In this document: positions 32,436-42,090 of the stretch, piece after piece
How positions within the stretch are numbered: position 1 is the first letter of the stretch
Layout of the letters: each line of letters starts with the position of its first letter
Assembly: GCA_047630275.1 (NCBI GenBank)
Contig: JBLHVN010000003.1
Coordinates: 310,001 to 374,000 of the forward strand
Direction: 5' to 3'
Length of the DNA stretch: 64,000 bases
Origin: GCA-2720865 sp047630275
GTDB lineage: Bacteria > Bdellovibrionota > Bacteriovoracia > Bacteriovoracales > Bacteriovoracaceae
Position numbers and translations under genes: made by a program
The notes under the pieces: generated by a model
What the model was told of the DNA's origin: nothing
What the model saw: the letters and a program-made list of their open reading frames with translations, nothing else
The model's database searches: none

Positions 32436-34271
32436 CTATTCTTTAGGGCAGCTTTTTTTCTTAGAGTAGATTACCTTACCAGATTCACAAAGAGTTATAT
32501 CTTTATGCCTTTTGATCTTAACCTTATTTAAGGCATAAGTTCTCTCTAAAGGATAACCCCGCTTATTAAGAACAGGCCACTTTACTGAGACTGAATAGAG
32601 CTTATTATTAGCTCCTAATCCAAAGAAAGCCCCTTCTTGATTTTGACTAGGAAGTCCTCCCTCTTGCAAGCTTAGAAATTTCTTGGCCGTAAAGTTCTTA
32701 GTCTTTAAAGTTAGGCTTGATCCAATAGCGTTTCGGTTTCCCCTCTGCCCTACAAGATGAAAGGTGATCGACTTATTCTTTGCATACTCAATTTGGTTTT
32801 CATAAAAGAAGATCTGTCCCTTTATACTGGAGTTTCTAATCGAGGTTTGCCCAGTTACAAAGTCTAGGCGACCATCATCATTAAAGTCCGCAATAATAGT
32901 TCCAGAAGGATTTAACGAATTGATGGCCATATCTTCACTGACATCCATGAAGGCATGATTAGGTTCTTGCATGAACAACACCAACCGGGAGTTTGGGGGA
33001 AATCCAGTATTATCAATAATCAAGTCTTGTAGACCATCACGGTTATAATCAAACCAAGAGGCCCTTCTATCTCCTTGAGACCAAGAGACTTTTCCATCGT
33101 CCATATGATATTCCGTGCGGATAAACTTAGGTGGAAAAGAAAAGGTCGAGCCAGTTAAGATACTAGATCTGTCCCTTGTTTCTGGGTCATAGGAATGAAA
33201 CAGCTCTCCCACGGCCAAATCAAAAATCCCGTCATTATTATAGTCACTACAATTTAAGTAATAAGTATTACCGCCACCTAGTGGATCATAGTCTCCATCT
33301 ATATCTGAAGCCACGCCAGAGACCTTTGCAAAGTCTTTAAATGTCCTGCTCTTGATGGCGCGGTTATTTACGTTCATCCAAAGCTTATTTTCATAGCCAC
33401 TTGAGTTTGCAATTAGAAGATCCGGGTATCCATTTTGGTCTATATCGCAGGGACTAACTCCAAAGCTAGGTCTCGCATTTGGATAGAGCTTTAAGGATTT
33501 CTTATATTCATGTTCATCTTTTAATAAGATAGAGACATCTTTAAAGTTAAAACCCTTTCCTTTAAAAAGCCGATCGGGCATGGCCTTTGGTGCAGTCCCT
33601 TTTACATTATACCAATTGGCCTGATAGATATCGAGCCAACCATCTAAGTCATAATCAAAGATGGCCACTGAAGAATTAGGAACAATTCCCGCCGGAAGGT
33701 TGGTCTTCTCTTCACTATAACGAACCTTTCCTCTGAATTTTCTTCCCTTAAATAATCGAAGTGGATACTTTGAGAGTTCCGTCTTTTGATTTAAAGTGCC
33801 TACAACCACATCAAGAAAACCATCTCGGTTAAAATCCGCAAAAGAGAGAAAGCTCGCTCTAAAGTTTTCTGGAAAAGGATTATAGAGGAGTGGCTCAAAG
33901 AGGTTTTTCTCTTTATTAAATCGGAAGAATCTTGGGCTACTATAGTGACTAGGAAGAGTGACTAGGTCTGTAAAACCATCATTATCAAAATCCACAGCAT
34001 ATAGGGCCGTAGCACTTTGCCCATGAAGACCGTACTCAAGGGTTTTATTTTCAAAGCCTTTTATCTTTGCTGAGTTTGAAGTTGGTCCGTAGATAACTTG
34101 TCTTTCTTCTTTTGATCTTTCTTTTGAAAACTTCTCAGTCCCCTCTCTTAAGGATGGGTTTTGAGATTGCTTTTTCTTACTTGAACAACCAAGAAGAAAA
34201 AGAGAACTAGTAAAAAGAATAAAGGCCCAATTAAGGGCCCTTTTATTAGTAATCGATAATATCAAGGCCAT
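32436..34271 (-). CDS. VCBS/FG-GAP repeat lipoprotein with ASPIC/UnbV domain
   Basis: ATG 34271 is taken as the start (611 residues); ATG 34298 and TTG 34265 are alternatives. A lipoprotein signal ends in LFLLGC. The body has several FG-GAP/VCBS blocks with Ca-binding-like Asp loops (DFDNDGFTDL, DFNRDGFLDV, DYDLDGWLD, DYNNDGIFDL, DYNRDGLQDL, DFNDDGRLDF). The C-terminus holds an ASPIC/UnbV domain (GSSLTLKT, LQEGGLPSQNQ, FGLGANN, VKWP). Such proteins form beta-propellers on the cell surface, often for adhesion. The gene overlaps the acyl-CoA dehydrogenase end by 26 nt. Confidence 0.85.
   Translation of the reverse strand: MALILSITNKRALNWAFILFTSSLFLLGCSSKKKQSQNPSLREGTEKFSKERSKEERQVIYGPTSNSAKIKGFENKTLEYGLHGQSATALYAVDFDNDGFTDLVTLPSHYSSPRFFRFNKEKNLFEPLLYNPFPENFRASFLSFADFNRDGFLDVVVGTLNQKTELSKYPLRLFKGRKFRGKVRYSEEKTNLPAGIVPNSSVAIFDYDLDGWLDIYQANWYNVKGTAPKAMPDRLFKGKGFNFKDVSILLKDEHEYKKSLKLYPNARPSFGVSPCDIDQNGYPDLLIANSSGYENKLWMNVNNRAIKSRTFKDFAKVSGVASDIDGDYDPLGGGNTYYLNCSDYNNDGIFDLAVGELFHSYDPETRDRSSILTGSTFSFPPKFIRTEYHMDDGKVSWSQGDRRASWFDYNRDGLQDLIIDNTGFPPNSRLVLFMQEPNHAFMDVSEDMAINSLNPSGTIIADFNDDGRLDFVTGQTSIRNSSIKGQIFFYENQIEYAKNKSITFHLVGQRGNRNAIGSSLTLKTKNFTAKKFLSLQEGGLPSQNQEGAFFGLGANNKLYSVSVKWPVLNKRGYPLERTYALNKVKIKRHKDITLCESGKVIYSKKKSCPKE
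34221..34243 (-). terminator. Terminator-like hairpin after the acyl-CoA dehydrogenase
   Basis: AAAGGCCC and GGGCCCTTT pair with one bulged base; on the minus strand a T-rich run follows. It starts 3 nt after the dehydrogenase stop but lies inside the first codons of the lipoprotein gene, so it may attenuate that gene. Confidence 0.45.
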
Positions 34272-36021
34272 AGCCGTCGTTATTACAAACATGTTCACTT
34301 ACTGCTTTGATAGTCTTATCAAAGTTCTTACTCATTCCCTTTAAGTCCGCAACGAACTTTCTTCTAGCATCGTGACAAATATAACGGGTTAGTTTTTTAA
34401 CATAGTCCTTCTTATCTTCAGGAATCTTTTCATCTTCTAAGATGGCCGTTGTTCTACTAAGGACACAAGCAATGGCGTAGAGCTGAATCACCATGTTCGA
34501 AAGCCTTGCTTGAGGAAGCTCATGGTCAATAATGTTCTTTCCATACTTAATAAGAACATTTTCAACTTGAATGGCAAAGCCACTCATCATAGAAGAGAAA
34601 TGCTCGGCGTAGTCCTCAAGATCAGGGTGAACCTTGGTTAAGCTCCTAGAGCTCATCATTTTATTTAATCTTCCTTTAGCAAAGTTAGTTAAAACACCAA
34701 GGGATTTAATAGGATCATTTAAGGCCCCTTGAAAGTCAGAGATCTTTCCAAGTTCTTTAAGTTGCTCTGATGGTCCTCTTACTCCAGAGAGCGCTAAGAA
34801 AGCACGAAGGATTTCGTTAGTTCCTTCAAAAATAAGATTAATCCTCGAATCCCTCATGATTCTCTCATAAGGATATTCCTTCATATAACCACAACCAGCT
34901 GCGATCTGAAGCCCCGTATCAACAACACTCCAAAGGTTTTCAGATCCATAGATCTTACAAACCGCAGTTTCTAAATAATAATCATTCAGCCCCTTACACA
35001 TATTTCCTGTAGTCATATAAACGACAGATTCAGTGGCATAGATCTTTGCTGCCATATCCGCTAGTTTTTCTTGAATCAATCCAAACTCAGTAATCGAGCG
35101 GTTGAACTGTTTTCTTCCTTTAGCATGATCTGTAGCAAGTTTTAAAGTTGAGCGCATTCCCCCAACACAACCAGCACCAAGCGAGAGGCGACCAGAGTTT
35201 AAAACATTCATGGCGATCTTAAAGCCTTTTCCTAACTCTCCGACAATAGCATCAGACTTAACAACGACTTTATCAAAATAAACAGCGCGGGTTTCTGAGG
35301 CCCTGATCCCCATTTTATTTTCTTTTTCACCAAAACTTAGCCCTTCGGCGCCTTTTTCAACAATAAAACAAGAGATCCTCTCTTTAGTTTCTCCATCTAT
35401 TTCGTGATCAGTTTTACAAAAGACTGAATAAAACTCAGCCCGACCACCATTGGTGATCCACAATTTTTGACCAGAGATCGTATAAGTTCCGTCTCCATTA
35501 TCTACGGCCTTGGTTTTAATTGAATAAGCATCAGATCCAGAACCTGGTTCAGTTAGGCAAAAAGCAGCAATCGCCTGTCCACTAGAGAGCTTTGGAAGCC
35601 ATTTAGCTTTTTGCTCTTCAGTTCCTTCGTTGATCAGTGCTCGGTAGCCAATAGATTGATGGGCCCCAAGCATAGTAGCGATAGAGCCATCAATAGAAGC
35701 GATTTGCCCAAAGACTCTTGAATATAAAGAATAATCTAGCCCCATTCCTCCATGCTCTTCAGGAACGGCCAATCCGCATAAACCAAGCTCTGCTAGCCCT
35801 TGAATAACTTCCTCAGGAATAAAAGCCTGATCATCAAACTTTTCAGAATCTATATTGGCCTCTGAGAATTTATCGATAGCATCTGTCATGGCCTTAGCCA
35901 TTTCAGTTTGATCTTCTGTAAAGCGAGGAAAGGGAAATATTGAGTTCTCGTCAATCTCTCCGTAAAAAAGCCCACCAACAACGGACTCTAGCTCTTGTTT
36001 TGTCGTATTCTCTTCGCTCAT
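34246..36021 (-). CDS. Acyl-CoA dehydrogenase, VLCAD/ACAD9-like
   Basis: 591 residues, the longer form with a helical C-terminal extension of about 170 residues as in VLCAD/ACAD9. It oxidises fatty acyl-CoA to the enoyl form with FAD. Blocks are AVPEEHGGMGLDY, AAFCLTEPGSGSDA, LWITNGGRAEFY, and IFEGTNEILR with the catalytic Glu. It has no fatty-acid neighbours here; the next gene downstream is a surface lipoprotein. Confidence 0.92.
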   Translation of the reverse strand: MSEENTTKQELESVVGGLFYGEIDENSIFPFPRFTEDQTEMAKAMTDAIDKFSEANIDSEKFDDQAFIPEEVIQGLAELGLCGLAVPEEHGGMGLDYSLYSRVFGQIASIDGSIATMLGAHQSIGYRALINEGTEEQKAKWLPKLSSGQAIAAFCLTEPGSGSDAYSIKTKAVDNGDGTYTISGQKLWITNGGRAEFYSVFCKTDHEIDGETKERISCFIVEKGAEGLSFGEKENKMGIRASETRAVYFDKVVVKSDAIVGELGKGFKIAMNVLNSGRLSLGAGCVGGMRSTLKLATDHAKGRKQFNRSITEFGLIQEKLADMAAKIYATESVVYMTTGNMCKGLNDYYLETAVCKIYGSENLWSVVDTGLQIAAGCGYMKEYPYERIMRDSRINLIFEGTNEILRAFLALSGVRGPSEQLKELGKISDFQGALNDPIKSLGVLTNFAKGRLNKMMSSRSLTKVHPDLEDYAEHFSSMMSGFAIQVENVLIKYGKNIIDHELPQARLSNMVIQLYAIACVLSRTTAILEDEKIPEDKKDYVKKLTRYICHDARRKFVADLKGMSKNFDKTIKAVSEHVCNNDGYGLDIIDY

Positions 36022-36097
36022 AAACTCTTCCTTGATTTAAGCAATTTCTGATAAGCCAAGATTTTAGCACCATCAATAATGGCCTTACAATGACTTC

Positions 36098-36184
36098 ATG
36101 GATTCAAATCAATTAGGTCAAGTACCCTTAACATTAACCGAGCAAAGAGCTTGGTTAAAAATTAACAAAGAACTTTCCAAATAA
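36098..36184 (+). CDS. Possible 28-residue peptide upstream of gspC
   Basis: MDSNQLGQVPLTLTEQRAWL then KINKELSK, a soluble peptide. A TACAAT box lies 6 nt before the ATG and no ribosome binding site is present. It might be an upstream regulatory frame for the secretion operon or chance; the short length makes it uncertain. Confidence 0.2.
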   Translation: MDSNQLGQVPLTLTEQRAWLKINKELSK

Positions 36185-36188
36185 TGAT

Positions 36189-36217
36189 TTGTGCATTGGG
36201 TATAAGTACCTTAAAAT
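36189..36217 (+). promoter_or_regulatory. Likely promoter of the type II secretion operon
   Basis: TTGTGC and TAAAAT are spaced by exactly 17 nt, giving a start about 40 nt before the gspC ATG. The gspC ribosome binding site is weak. Confidence 0.45.
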
Positions 36218-36264
36218 TTTAATATTAATAGCTTTTAAGGTAATTGACCCATTTGATTTAAACA

Positions 36265-37869
36265 ATGACTAATAAGAAGAAAGAATCTCTATTTTCAAGG
36301 TTAAAAACTAAACTCTTCAGTAAGAAAGAGGAAGGCGACTTTGAACTCGTCGATGACGAAGAAGATTACGAAGCCATCAGTGATGATTACGAAGAACGCT
36401 ATCATGGTGAAGAAGAGGATATAACCAACCCCGGCTTTGTCATGAGTGAAGAAGATGAGGAGATGCCAGATCTTCCCTCTTATGATGAAGAATCTGACGA
36501 AGATGAAATCTTAGAAGCTTTAGAAAAAGAAGCCCCCTTAAGTTTAGATGATGAAGAGGACGAAGAGGATTTTGTAGCCGAGCCTATGAACCTCTCCGAA
36601 GATCAAAAAGCAGAACTTGAAGATGAGCTTGATAGTTTAGACGAAGCCTTTCCTGAAGTACCAATGGAAATGCCTCGCCCAGAGAAGACTCGTGAGATTG
36701 ACCTCAATCAAATGAGCACAGAAGATCAAGAAGAAGTTTATTATGAAGATGATCACGGTGACTTCAGCGAGTTCACTCTCCCTGGTGCTAAGCCAGGAAT
36801 AAAAGGCAGGTTTCTTGGGATTGTAGAGAGAGTAAAGTCTCTTGCTAGCAAGAAGTCTCACAAACCTTCCTTTACACCAAAGAAGCCAAGTTTCTTTAAG
36901 CTGCCAGAGAATTTTGACTGGGATAAAACCTTTGACTCACTTTTTTCTTCAGAATTAAGACCCACTATCCACCGAGGCTTCTTAGCCTTGCTCTTTGCTT
37001 TTTCTACTTATGGCATGGGTAAACTTGCGGCCCTTGGGCTTAAAGGAACCAACCCTCCTGTCGTTTCAGTGGCCACTTCAACTGGGGTCAAGAATAACTA
37101 TATTCCCAAGCGAGAGATGAACAAAGTGACAGCTACGGATCTTTTCAATGCTCCTGGGGAAATAAAGAAGCCTACTTTAAACGATATTAAACCTAGAGAT
37201 AAGACCAAAGACCCTAAAGTCTGCGCAACTTCGGATACGGAATCAAAGCTTTCCTTAAAACTTGTAAACACTTTAGTTCTTCAAGACAGTGTAAAGTCAA
37301 TTGCTGCCGTTCAAGTAAGAAGTGAGAAAGCCGTTCTAAATATAAGAGAAGGTGAAAAGATCAAAGACATAGCGGAGATTGGAAGAATCGACCGTCAGAG
37401 AATGATCTTCAAGAACTTAAAGACGGGAACTTGCGAATATATTTCTAATCAGGATAAGAACCTCAAGAGGATTACTCCTTTAAAGATTCTAAAGCCTAAA
37501 GAAGGCAAGAAGCTTCTTAATTCGCAAAAAGATGGCATTAAGAATGCTGGGGATAATTACAAGATCCCAAGTAAGGTCAGAGAAGAGATGCTCTCCAATA
37601 TCAGTGAAGTCTTAACTCAAGCAAGAGCCGTTCAGATCAATAACCCTGATGGGTCTTTAAGTTTTAAACTAACGGAGATCGTTCCTAATAGTATCTATTC
37701 AAAGCTAGATATTCAAAATGACGATGTTATTAGAACAATCAATGGAAAAAAGATAACCAATATCAATGAAGTCATGACTCTTTTTGGAAACATTAGGCAA
37801 ATTGATCATTTTGAATTGGGAATTATAAGAAATGGTGCCGAAGTTAATAAAGATTATGACTTCGAATAA
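36265..37869 (+). CDS. gspC: Type II secretion system protein GspC with long acidic N-terminus
   Basis: 534 residues, about twice the usual GspC. Residues 1-22 are basic, 23-170 very acidic, and 200-230 basic again. A single membrane segment lies at about 237-258. A GspC-type HR region (about 325-400) contacts the GspD secretin, and a PDZ-like domain (about 440-534, DDVIRTINGKKITNINE) follows. GspC links the inner-membrane platform to the outer-membrane channel and selects substrates. The 220-residue cytoplasmic extension is unusual; its role is unknown. It is first in the operon. Confidence 0.85.
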   Translation: MTNKKKESLFSRLKTKLFSKKEEGDFELVDDEEDYEAISDDYEERYHGEEEDITNPGFVMSEEDEEMPDLPSYDEESDEDEILEALEKEAPLSLDDEEDEEDFVAEPMNLSEDQKAELEDELDSLDEAFPEVPMEMPRPEKTREIDLNQMSTEDQEEVYYEDDHGDFSEFTLPGAKPGIKGRFLGIVERVKSLASKKSHKPSFTPKKPSFFKLPENFDWDKTFDSLFSSELRPTIHRGFLALLFAFSTYGMGKLAALGLKGTNPPVVSVATSTGVKNNYIPKREMNKVTATDLFNAPGEIKKPTLNDIKPRDKTKDPKVCATSDTESKLSLKLVNTLVLQDSVKSIAAVQVRSEKAVLNIREGEKIKDIAEIGRIDRQRMIFKNLKTGTCEYISNQDKNLKRITPLKILKPKEGKKLLNSQKDGIKNAGDNYKIPSKVREEMLSNISEVLTQARAVQINNPDGSLSFKLTEIVPNSIYSKLDIQNDDVIRTINGKKITNINEVMTLFGNIRQIDHFELGIIRNGAEVNKDYDFE

Positions 37870-37913
37870 ATAATAGACAAGATCGTATAGATCAATGTTT
37901 CAAGGATGGAACT

Positions 37914-40328
37914 ATGTTGGCTACTTTTAAACCTGCAGGGCTAGGCCTTTGCCTTTTACTGATCCTCTCCCCTTCGACTGGCTTTGGCCAATTTAAGAAA
38001 TACAAATCTAAGTCTAGGTTTAATAAAGAGGCGAAAGAAGTCACAACTAAGGACTTTATCGACCAAAAGAAGAACTCTGCTCCTGTTGTAAAAGTATCCC
38101 CAGGTGGAGATGATGTCTTTGGCCGCTCTAACGAAGGCGGAGCTAATGGACCTTCAGATCCAAAGTATGTCAACTTAAACCCTGAGACAGCTTTTGGTCC
38201 TGAAGTTGTAACCAGCTTTGATTTTCCAAACACAAGCCTTATTGACTTAACTAAATTCATGCAAAAACTAACAGGGATCAACTTGATCCTTGATAAAGAA
38301 TTAAAAGGTAAGATCACCATTTTAGCCCCTACCGCTATTACAGTTGGTGATGCTTGGAAAGCCTACCTCACAGCTCTTAACCTAAATGGGTATACTCTGG
38401 TTAAGTCCGGTTCTTTTTATAAGATCGTTAATGCTAGAGACATTCGTTACACACCAACAAAGATTTATACCGGTAACTATACTCCTGATACTGAAAACTA
38501 TGTGATGAGAATTCTTCCTTTAAAGAATATCGATTCAACAGAAGTTACAAGATCCTTTCGTCCCTTCATGAGTCGCTATGGTCGTATTATTGATATCAAA
38601 CAAACCAATACTATTATTGTTCAAGATACTGGTTCTAATATTAACCGTCTTGTCCGTTTGATTAAGTTCATCGATGTACCTGGTCACGAAGAAACTCTCC
38701 AGATCATCAAGGTTAAGTACTCATCAGCGCAAGAGATTGCAAAACTTCTCGATCAAATCCTTAAAAGTGGTGGTTCATCTAGCACGAAGAAATTCAGCAG
38801 TGCTAGCGCCTCTAAAAAAGGTGAAACCATTAGTAAGATCATCGCCGAGCCTAGAACAAACTCGATTATCGCTATGGCCAATGCTGATGGGGCTAAGAGG
38901 CTTAGAGCTCTTATTAACCGTCTCGATGTAAAAGGGATAGCCTCTAATGGCGGCCGAATTCATGTTTACTATTTAAACTATGGTGATTCAGAAACCTTAG
39001 CCAAGACCCTTAGCTCTCTTGTCTCTACTTCTAAAGGTTCCTCTAAGACGACTTCTCGCTTTTCAAAGTCTTCAAGTGATGATGCTAATAGCCTTTTTAA
39101 TAACGAAGTTAAGATCACAGCAGATAAAGATAATAACGCCCTAGTGGTTACAGCCTCCCCTACTGATTATTTAACAATCAAATCAGTTATCTCGAAACTC
39201 GATATTCCAAGAGATCAGGTTTATGTGGAAGGTCTTATGATGGAGACTCAAGTTAATAGAAACCGTGGCTTTGGGATTTCAGTTCTTGGAGCTTATGGAT
39301 CAGGGAATGCTAGAAAAGCTGGTTTTACTGGTGGAACTTCAGACCTTGTTAATCTTCTTACTAATAATATTACAAGCCTTGGTGGACTCTTTGTAGGAGC
39401 CGGTGTTGGGCGCTCCATTGACTTTGATCCAGGAACAGGAAATACCATTCAGATCAATTCTGTGAATGCTCTTGTTACGGCCATTGCAACTAACTCTGAT
39501 ACTAATGTTTTAGCCACTCCTCAAATCCTAGCTCTTGATAATACTGAAGCTGTCTTTGAAGTGGGAGAGAGTATACCTACTCCGGAGAGAACTAACGCTG
39601 CTAACGGATCTTCTACAACTTCTATTAAGCAGCAAAAGGTTGGTTTGACTTTAAAGATCACTCCGCAAATTAATAAAGTTACTCGTTTTGTTAAGTTAAA
39701 GATTGATCAGAAGATTCAAGACTTTTCAAGCCGTGCCCTACCTGATGGAGTCAGCTCTGATGGTGTCGCAACTGTTGAAAGAGCGGCGGTTACTACAGTT
39801 GTTGTAAGAGATAGAGATACCATCGCTATGGGCGGTCTCATGCGAGATAAAGAAGTTTCAACAGAATCAAAGGTGCCTCTTTTAGGAGATATCCCAATTC
39901 TAGGTTGGCTTTTCAAGAACACCAGAAATGCTATTGAAAAAGTAAACCTTCTCTTTTTCTTAACCCCAAAGATTCTTGACGCTAAACAAGTAACAGCAGC
40001 AAGAACTGTTAAAGACCTCCTAAATAGACGTGGAGCTCACCTTCAAGAAGTTATTGGAGATGAAGACTCATTTAAGGCCACAACTAAAGGACTTTATGAA
40101 AAAGCAGTTAGACAAGAAAGTGGACCTTTATATAATAAAGAAGAAGCTGGTCAGTACCAAAACTCTAATAGAGAAAATGGTGGGATCAAGTCGGGAACTT
40201 CTACTGATGATGACTTAGGGCTTTTAGATGACTCTAATGTTCCAGATCAATCATCAATTCAAGAACCCGATTACAAAGCGATCTTAGATCAGGTGAAGTT
40301 AAAGAAATCAGCAATTAAAAAGAAATAA
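37914..40328 (+). CDS. gspD: Type II secretion system secretin GspD
   Basis: 804 residues with a signal peptide. The N0 domain (VTSFDFPNTSLIDLTKFM, LNLNGYTLVKSG) is followed by N1-N3 repeats with NTIIVQDTGSNINR, NSIIAMA and NNALVVTASP, then the secretin core (VPLLGDIPILGWLFKNT near the end). The secretin forms the outer-membrane pore. A tail of about 110 polar residues follows the core, where a pilotin could dock; no pilotin gene is seen. GGATGGA precedes the ATG. Confidence 0.95.
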   Translation: MLATFKPAGLGLCLLLILSPSTGFGQFKKYKSKSRFNKEAKEVTTKDFIDQKKNSAPVVKVSPGGDDVFGRSNEGGANGPSDPKYVNLNPETAFGPEVVTSFDFPNTSLIDLTKFMQKLTGINLILDKELKGKITILAPTAITVGDAWKAYLTALNLNGYTLVKSGSFYKIVNARDIRYTPTKIYTGNYTPDTENYVMRILPLKNIDSTEVTRSFRPFMSRYGRIIDIKQTNTIIVQDTGSNINRLVRLIKFIDVPGHEETLQIIKVKYSSAQEIAKLLDQILKSGGSSSTKKFSSASASKKGETISKIIAEPRTNSIIAMANADGAKRLRALINRLDVKGIASNGGRIHVYYLNYGDSETLAKTLSSLVSTSKGSSKTTSRFSKSSSDDANSLFNNEVKITADKDNNALVVTASPTDYLTIKSVISKLDIPRDQVYVEGLMMETQVNRNRGFGISVLGAYGSGNARKAGFTGGTSDLVNLLTNNITSLGGLFVGAGVGRSIDFDPGTGNTIQINSVNALVTAIATNSDTNVLATPQILALDNTEAVFEVGESIPTPERTNAANGSSTTSIKQQKVGLTLKITPQINKVTRFVKLKIDQKIQDFSSRALPDGVSSDGVATVERAAVTTVVVRDRDTIAMGGLMRDKEVSTESKVPLLGDIPILGWLFKNTRNAIEKVNLLFFLTPKILDAKQVTAARTVKDLLNRRGAHLQEVIGDEDSFKATTKGLYEKAVRQESGPLYNKEEAGQYQNSNRENGGIKSGTSTDDDLGLLDDSNVPDQSSIQEPDYKAILDQVKLKKSAIKKK

Positions 40329-40338
40329 TGGAGATTTG

Positions 40339-42081
40339 GTGAAAATATCCGATCACGTTTTAGAACAAGTTGAAGGTCAAAAAGAAAAGATTGGTGAGTT
40401 GCTTTTAAAACATACTCAGCTTACTCCCGACCAATTAGAAGAGGCCCTTGAAACTCAAAGAGAGTCAGGCTCACTGATTGGGGAGATCCTTCTAAATAAG
40501 AACTATATTCATCCTCATGATGTTATCAAGGTTATGTGTCACCAAATCAATATCCCTTACACTCTTGATTTAAAAGTTGATGAAATAGACCCGGCCATCA
40601 CCTTGGCCCTTCCCATTAACTACGCCAAACACCATGAGATCATTCCATTATTAGAAACAGATAGTTCTGTCACTGTGGCCATGACAGACCCCTTTAATTT
40701 TGACCCTCTAAATGATCTCCAAGAAATCTTTAGAAAAGAGCTTAAGATAGTTGTCGCCCCTCCTTTAAAGATTCAAGATGCCATCAACCGTGTCTATGAA
40801 AAGGCCAGCCGAAACCTAGTTGATACTCTTGAAGATGAATTTGACGAAAACCTAGACCTTGATGGACCAATTGATATTCTTGATGCCGGCGCTGATGAGG
40901 CTCCGGTTATTCGTTTTGTGAATTCCATTCTCTTTCGAGCTGTTAAAGAAGGCGCTTCAGATATTCATATTGAACCTTATGAAAAAGAGACGGTTTACCG
41001 TTTTAGAATCAACGGGATTATGACAGAGATCTTAAGGCAACCACTTAAGACCCACTCTGCTGTGAGTGCCCGTATCAAAGTTATGGCAAGGCTTGATATT
41101 GCTGAAAAAAGGCTTCCCCAAGATGGAAGAATCCCTCTTAAGATGGCCGGGAAGGATGTAGATATTCGTCTTTCAACAGTGCCTGTTCAGACCGGGGAGA
41201 GGATTGTCATGAGGGTTTTAGAGAAATCCTCTAAAGTTCTTCGTCTTGAAGACTTAGGCTTTCACGGTAGAACACTTAAGAATCTTGATGAACTAGTAAA
41301 AAGAAAGCATGGGGTGCTCTATGTATCAGGACCAACCGGTTCAGGTAAGACGACTACCCTCTTTGCTTGCCTCGATAGAATCAATGACCCCGACAAGATG
41401 ATCATTACTGTTGAAGATCCGGTGGAATATGAAATTCCTGGAGTGAGTCAAATTCAAGTAAATCATAAGATCAACCTCTCCTTTGCCCGCGCTCTTAGAT
41501 CCATTGTTCGTCAGGATCCAGATGTGATCATGGTTGGGGAAACAAGGGATTTAGAAACGGCGCAAATGGCCATTGAAGCTTCTCTTACTGGTCATATGGT
41601 TTTATCAACTATTCACACCAACGACGCAGCCTCCGCTCCAAACAGATTGATTGATATGGGAGTGCAGCCCTTTTTAATTGCCTCTTCTCTTGTAGGAGTC
41701 TTAGCACAAAGACTTATTCAAACTCTTTGTCCGGCCTGTAAAGTTCCCCACGAGATCACTAAAGAAGAAATTGATGATGTTGAGATGGGAGAGATTCCAG
41801 CGGACGCTACTTTCTTTAAAGCAGAAGGTTGTCCTAAGTGTAATTATAGAGGCTATAGCAGTAGAACAACCGTATCTGAGCTCTTATTAATCTCTGATAA
41901 TATACGCCCTTTAATTTTAAAGAAATCTGATGCAGGCTCAGTTAAGAAAGCGGCTATGGCCGATGGAATGACAACTCTACGTCAAGATTGCTTGTTTAAA
42001 GTTTTTCAAGGAATTACTTCTGTTGATGAGATGGTTCGTGTTATTAATGAAGACGAAGCCTCAAGCGAAGAAAAGGAATAA
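40339..42081 (+). CDS. gspE: Type II secretion ATPase GspE
   Basis: 580 residues from GTG 40339, chosen because GGAGA lies 5 nt upstream; TTG 40336 is in frame. The N-terminal domain contacts GspL (ELLLKHTQLTPDQLEEAL). The ATPase core has Walker A SGPTGSGKTTT, Asp box ITVEDPVEYE, Walker B DVIMVGETRD and His box TGHMVLSTIHT. A tetracysteine zinc site (CPAC and CPKC) marks it as GspE/PilB type. The enzyme powers pseudopilus assembly. Confidence 0.96.
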   Translation: MKISDHVLEQVEGQKEKIGELLLKHTQLTPDQLEEALETQRESGSLIGEILLNKNYIHPHDVIKVMCHQINIPYTLDLKVDEIDPAITLALPINYAKHHEIIPLLETDSSVTVAMTDPFNFDPLNDLQEIFRKELKIVVAPPLKIQDAINRVYEKASRNLVDTLEDEFDENLDLDGPIDILDAGADEAPVIRFVNSILFRAVKEGASDIHIEPYEKETVYRFRINGIMTEILRQPLKTHSAVSARIKVMARLDIAEKRLPQDGRIPLKMAGKDVDIRLSTVPVQTGERIVMRVLEKSSKVLRLEDLGFHGRTLKNLDELVKRKHGVLYVSGPTGSGKTTTLFACLDRINDPDKMIITVEDPVEYEIPGVSQIQVNHKINLSFARALRSIVRQDPDVIMVGETRDLETAQMAIEASLTGHMVLSTIHTNDAASAPNRLIDMGVQPFLIASSLVGVLAQRLIQTLCPACKVPHEITKEEIDDVEMGEIPADATFFKAEGCPKCNYRGYSSRTTVSELLLISDNIRPLILKKSDAGSVKKAAMADGMTTLRQDCLFKVFQGITSVDEMVRVINEDEASSEEKE

Positions 42082-42090
42082 TATTGCCCT

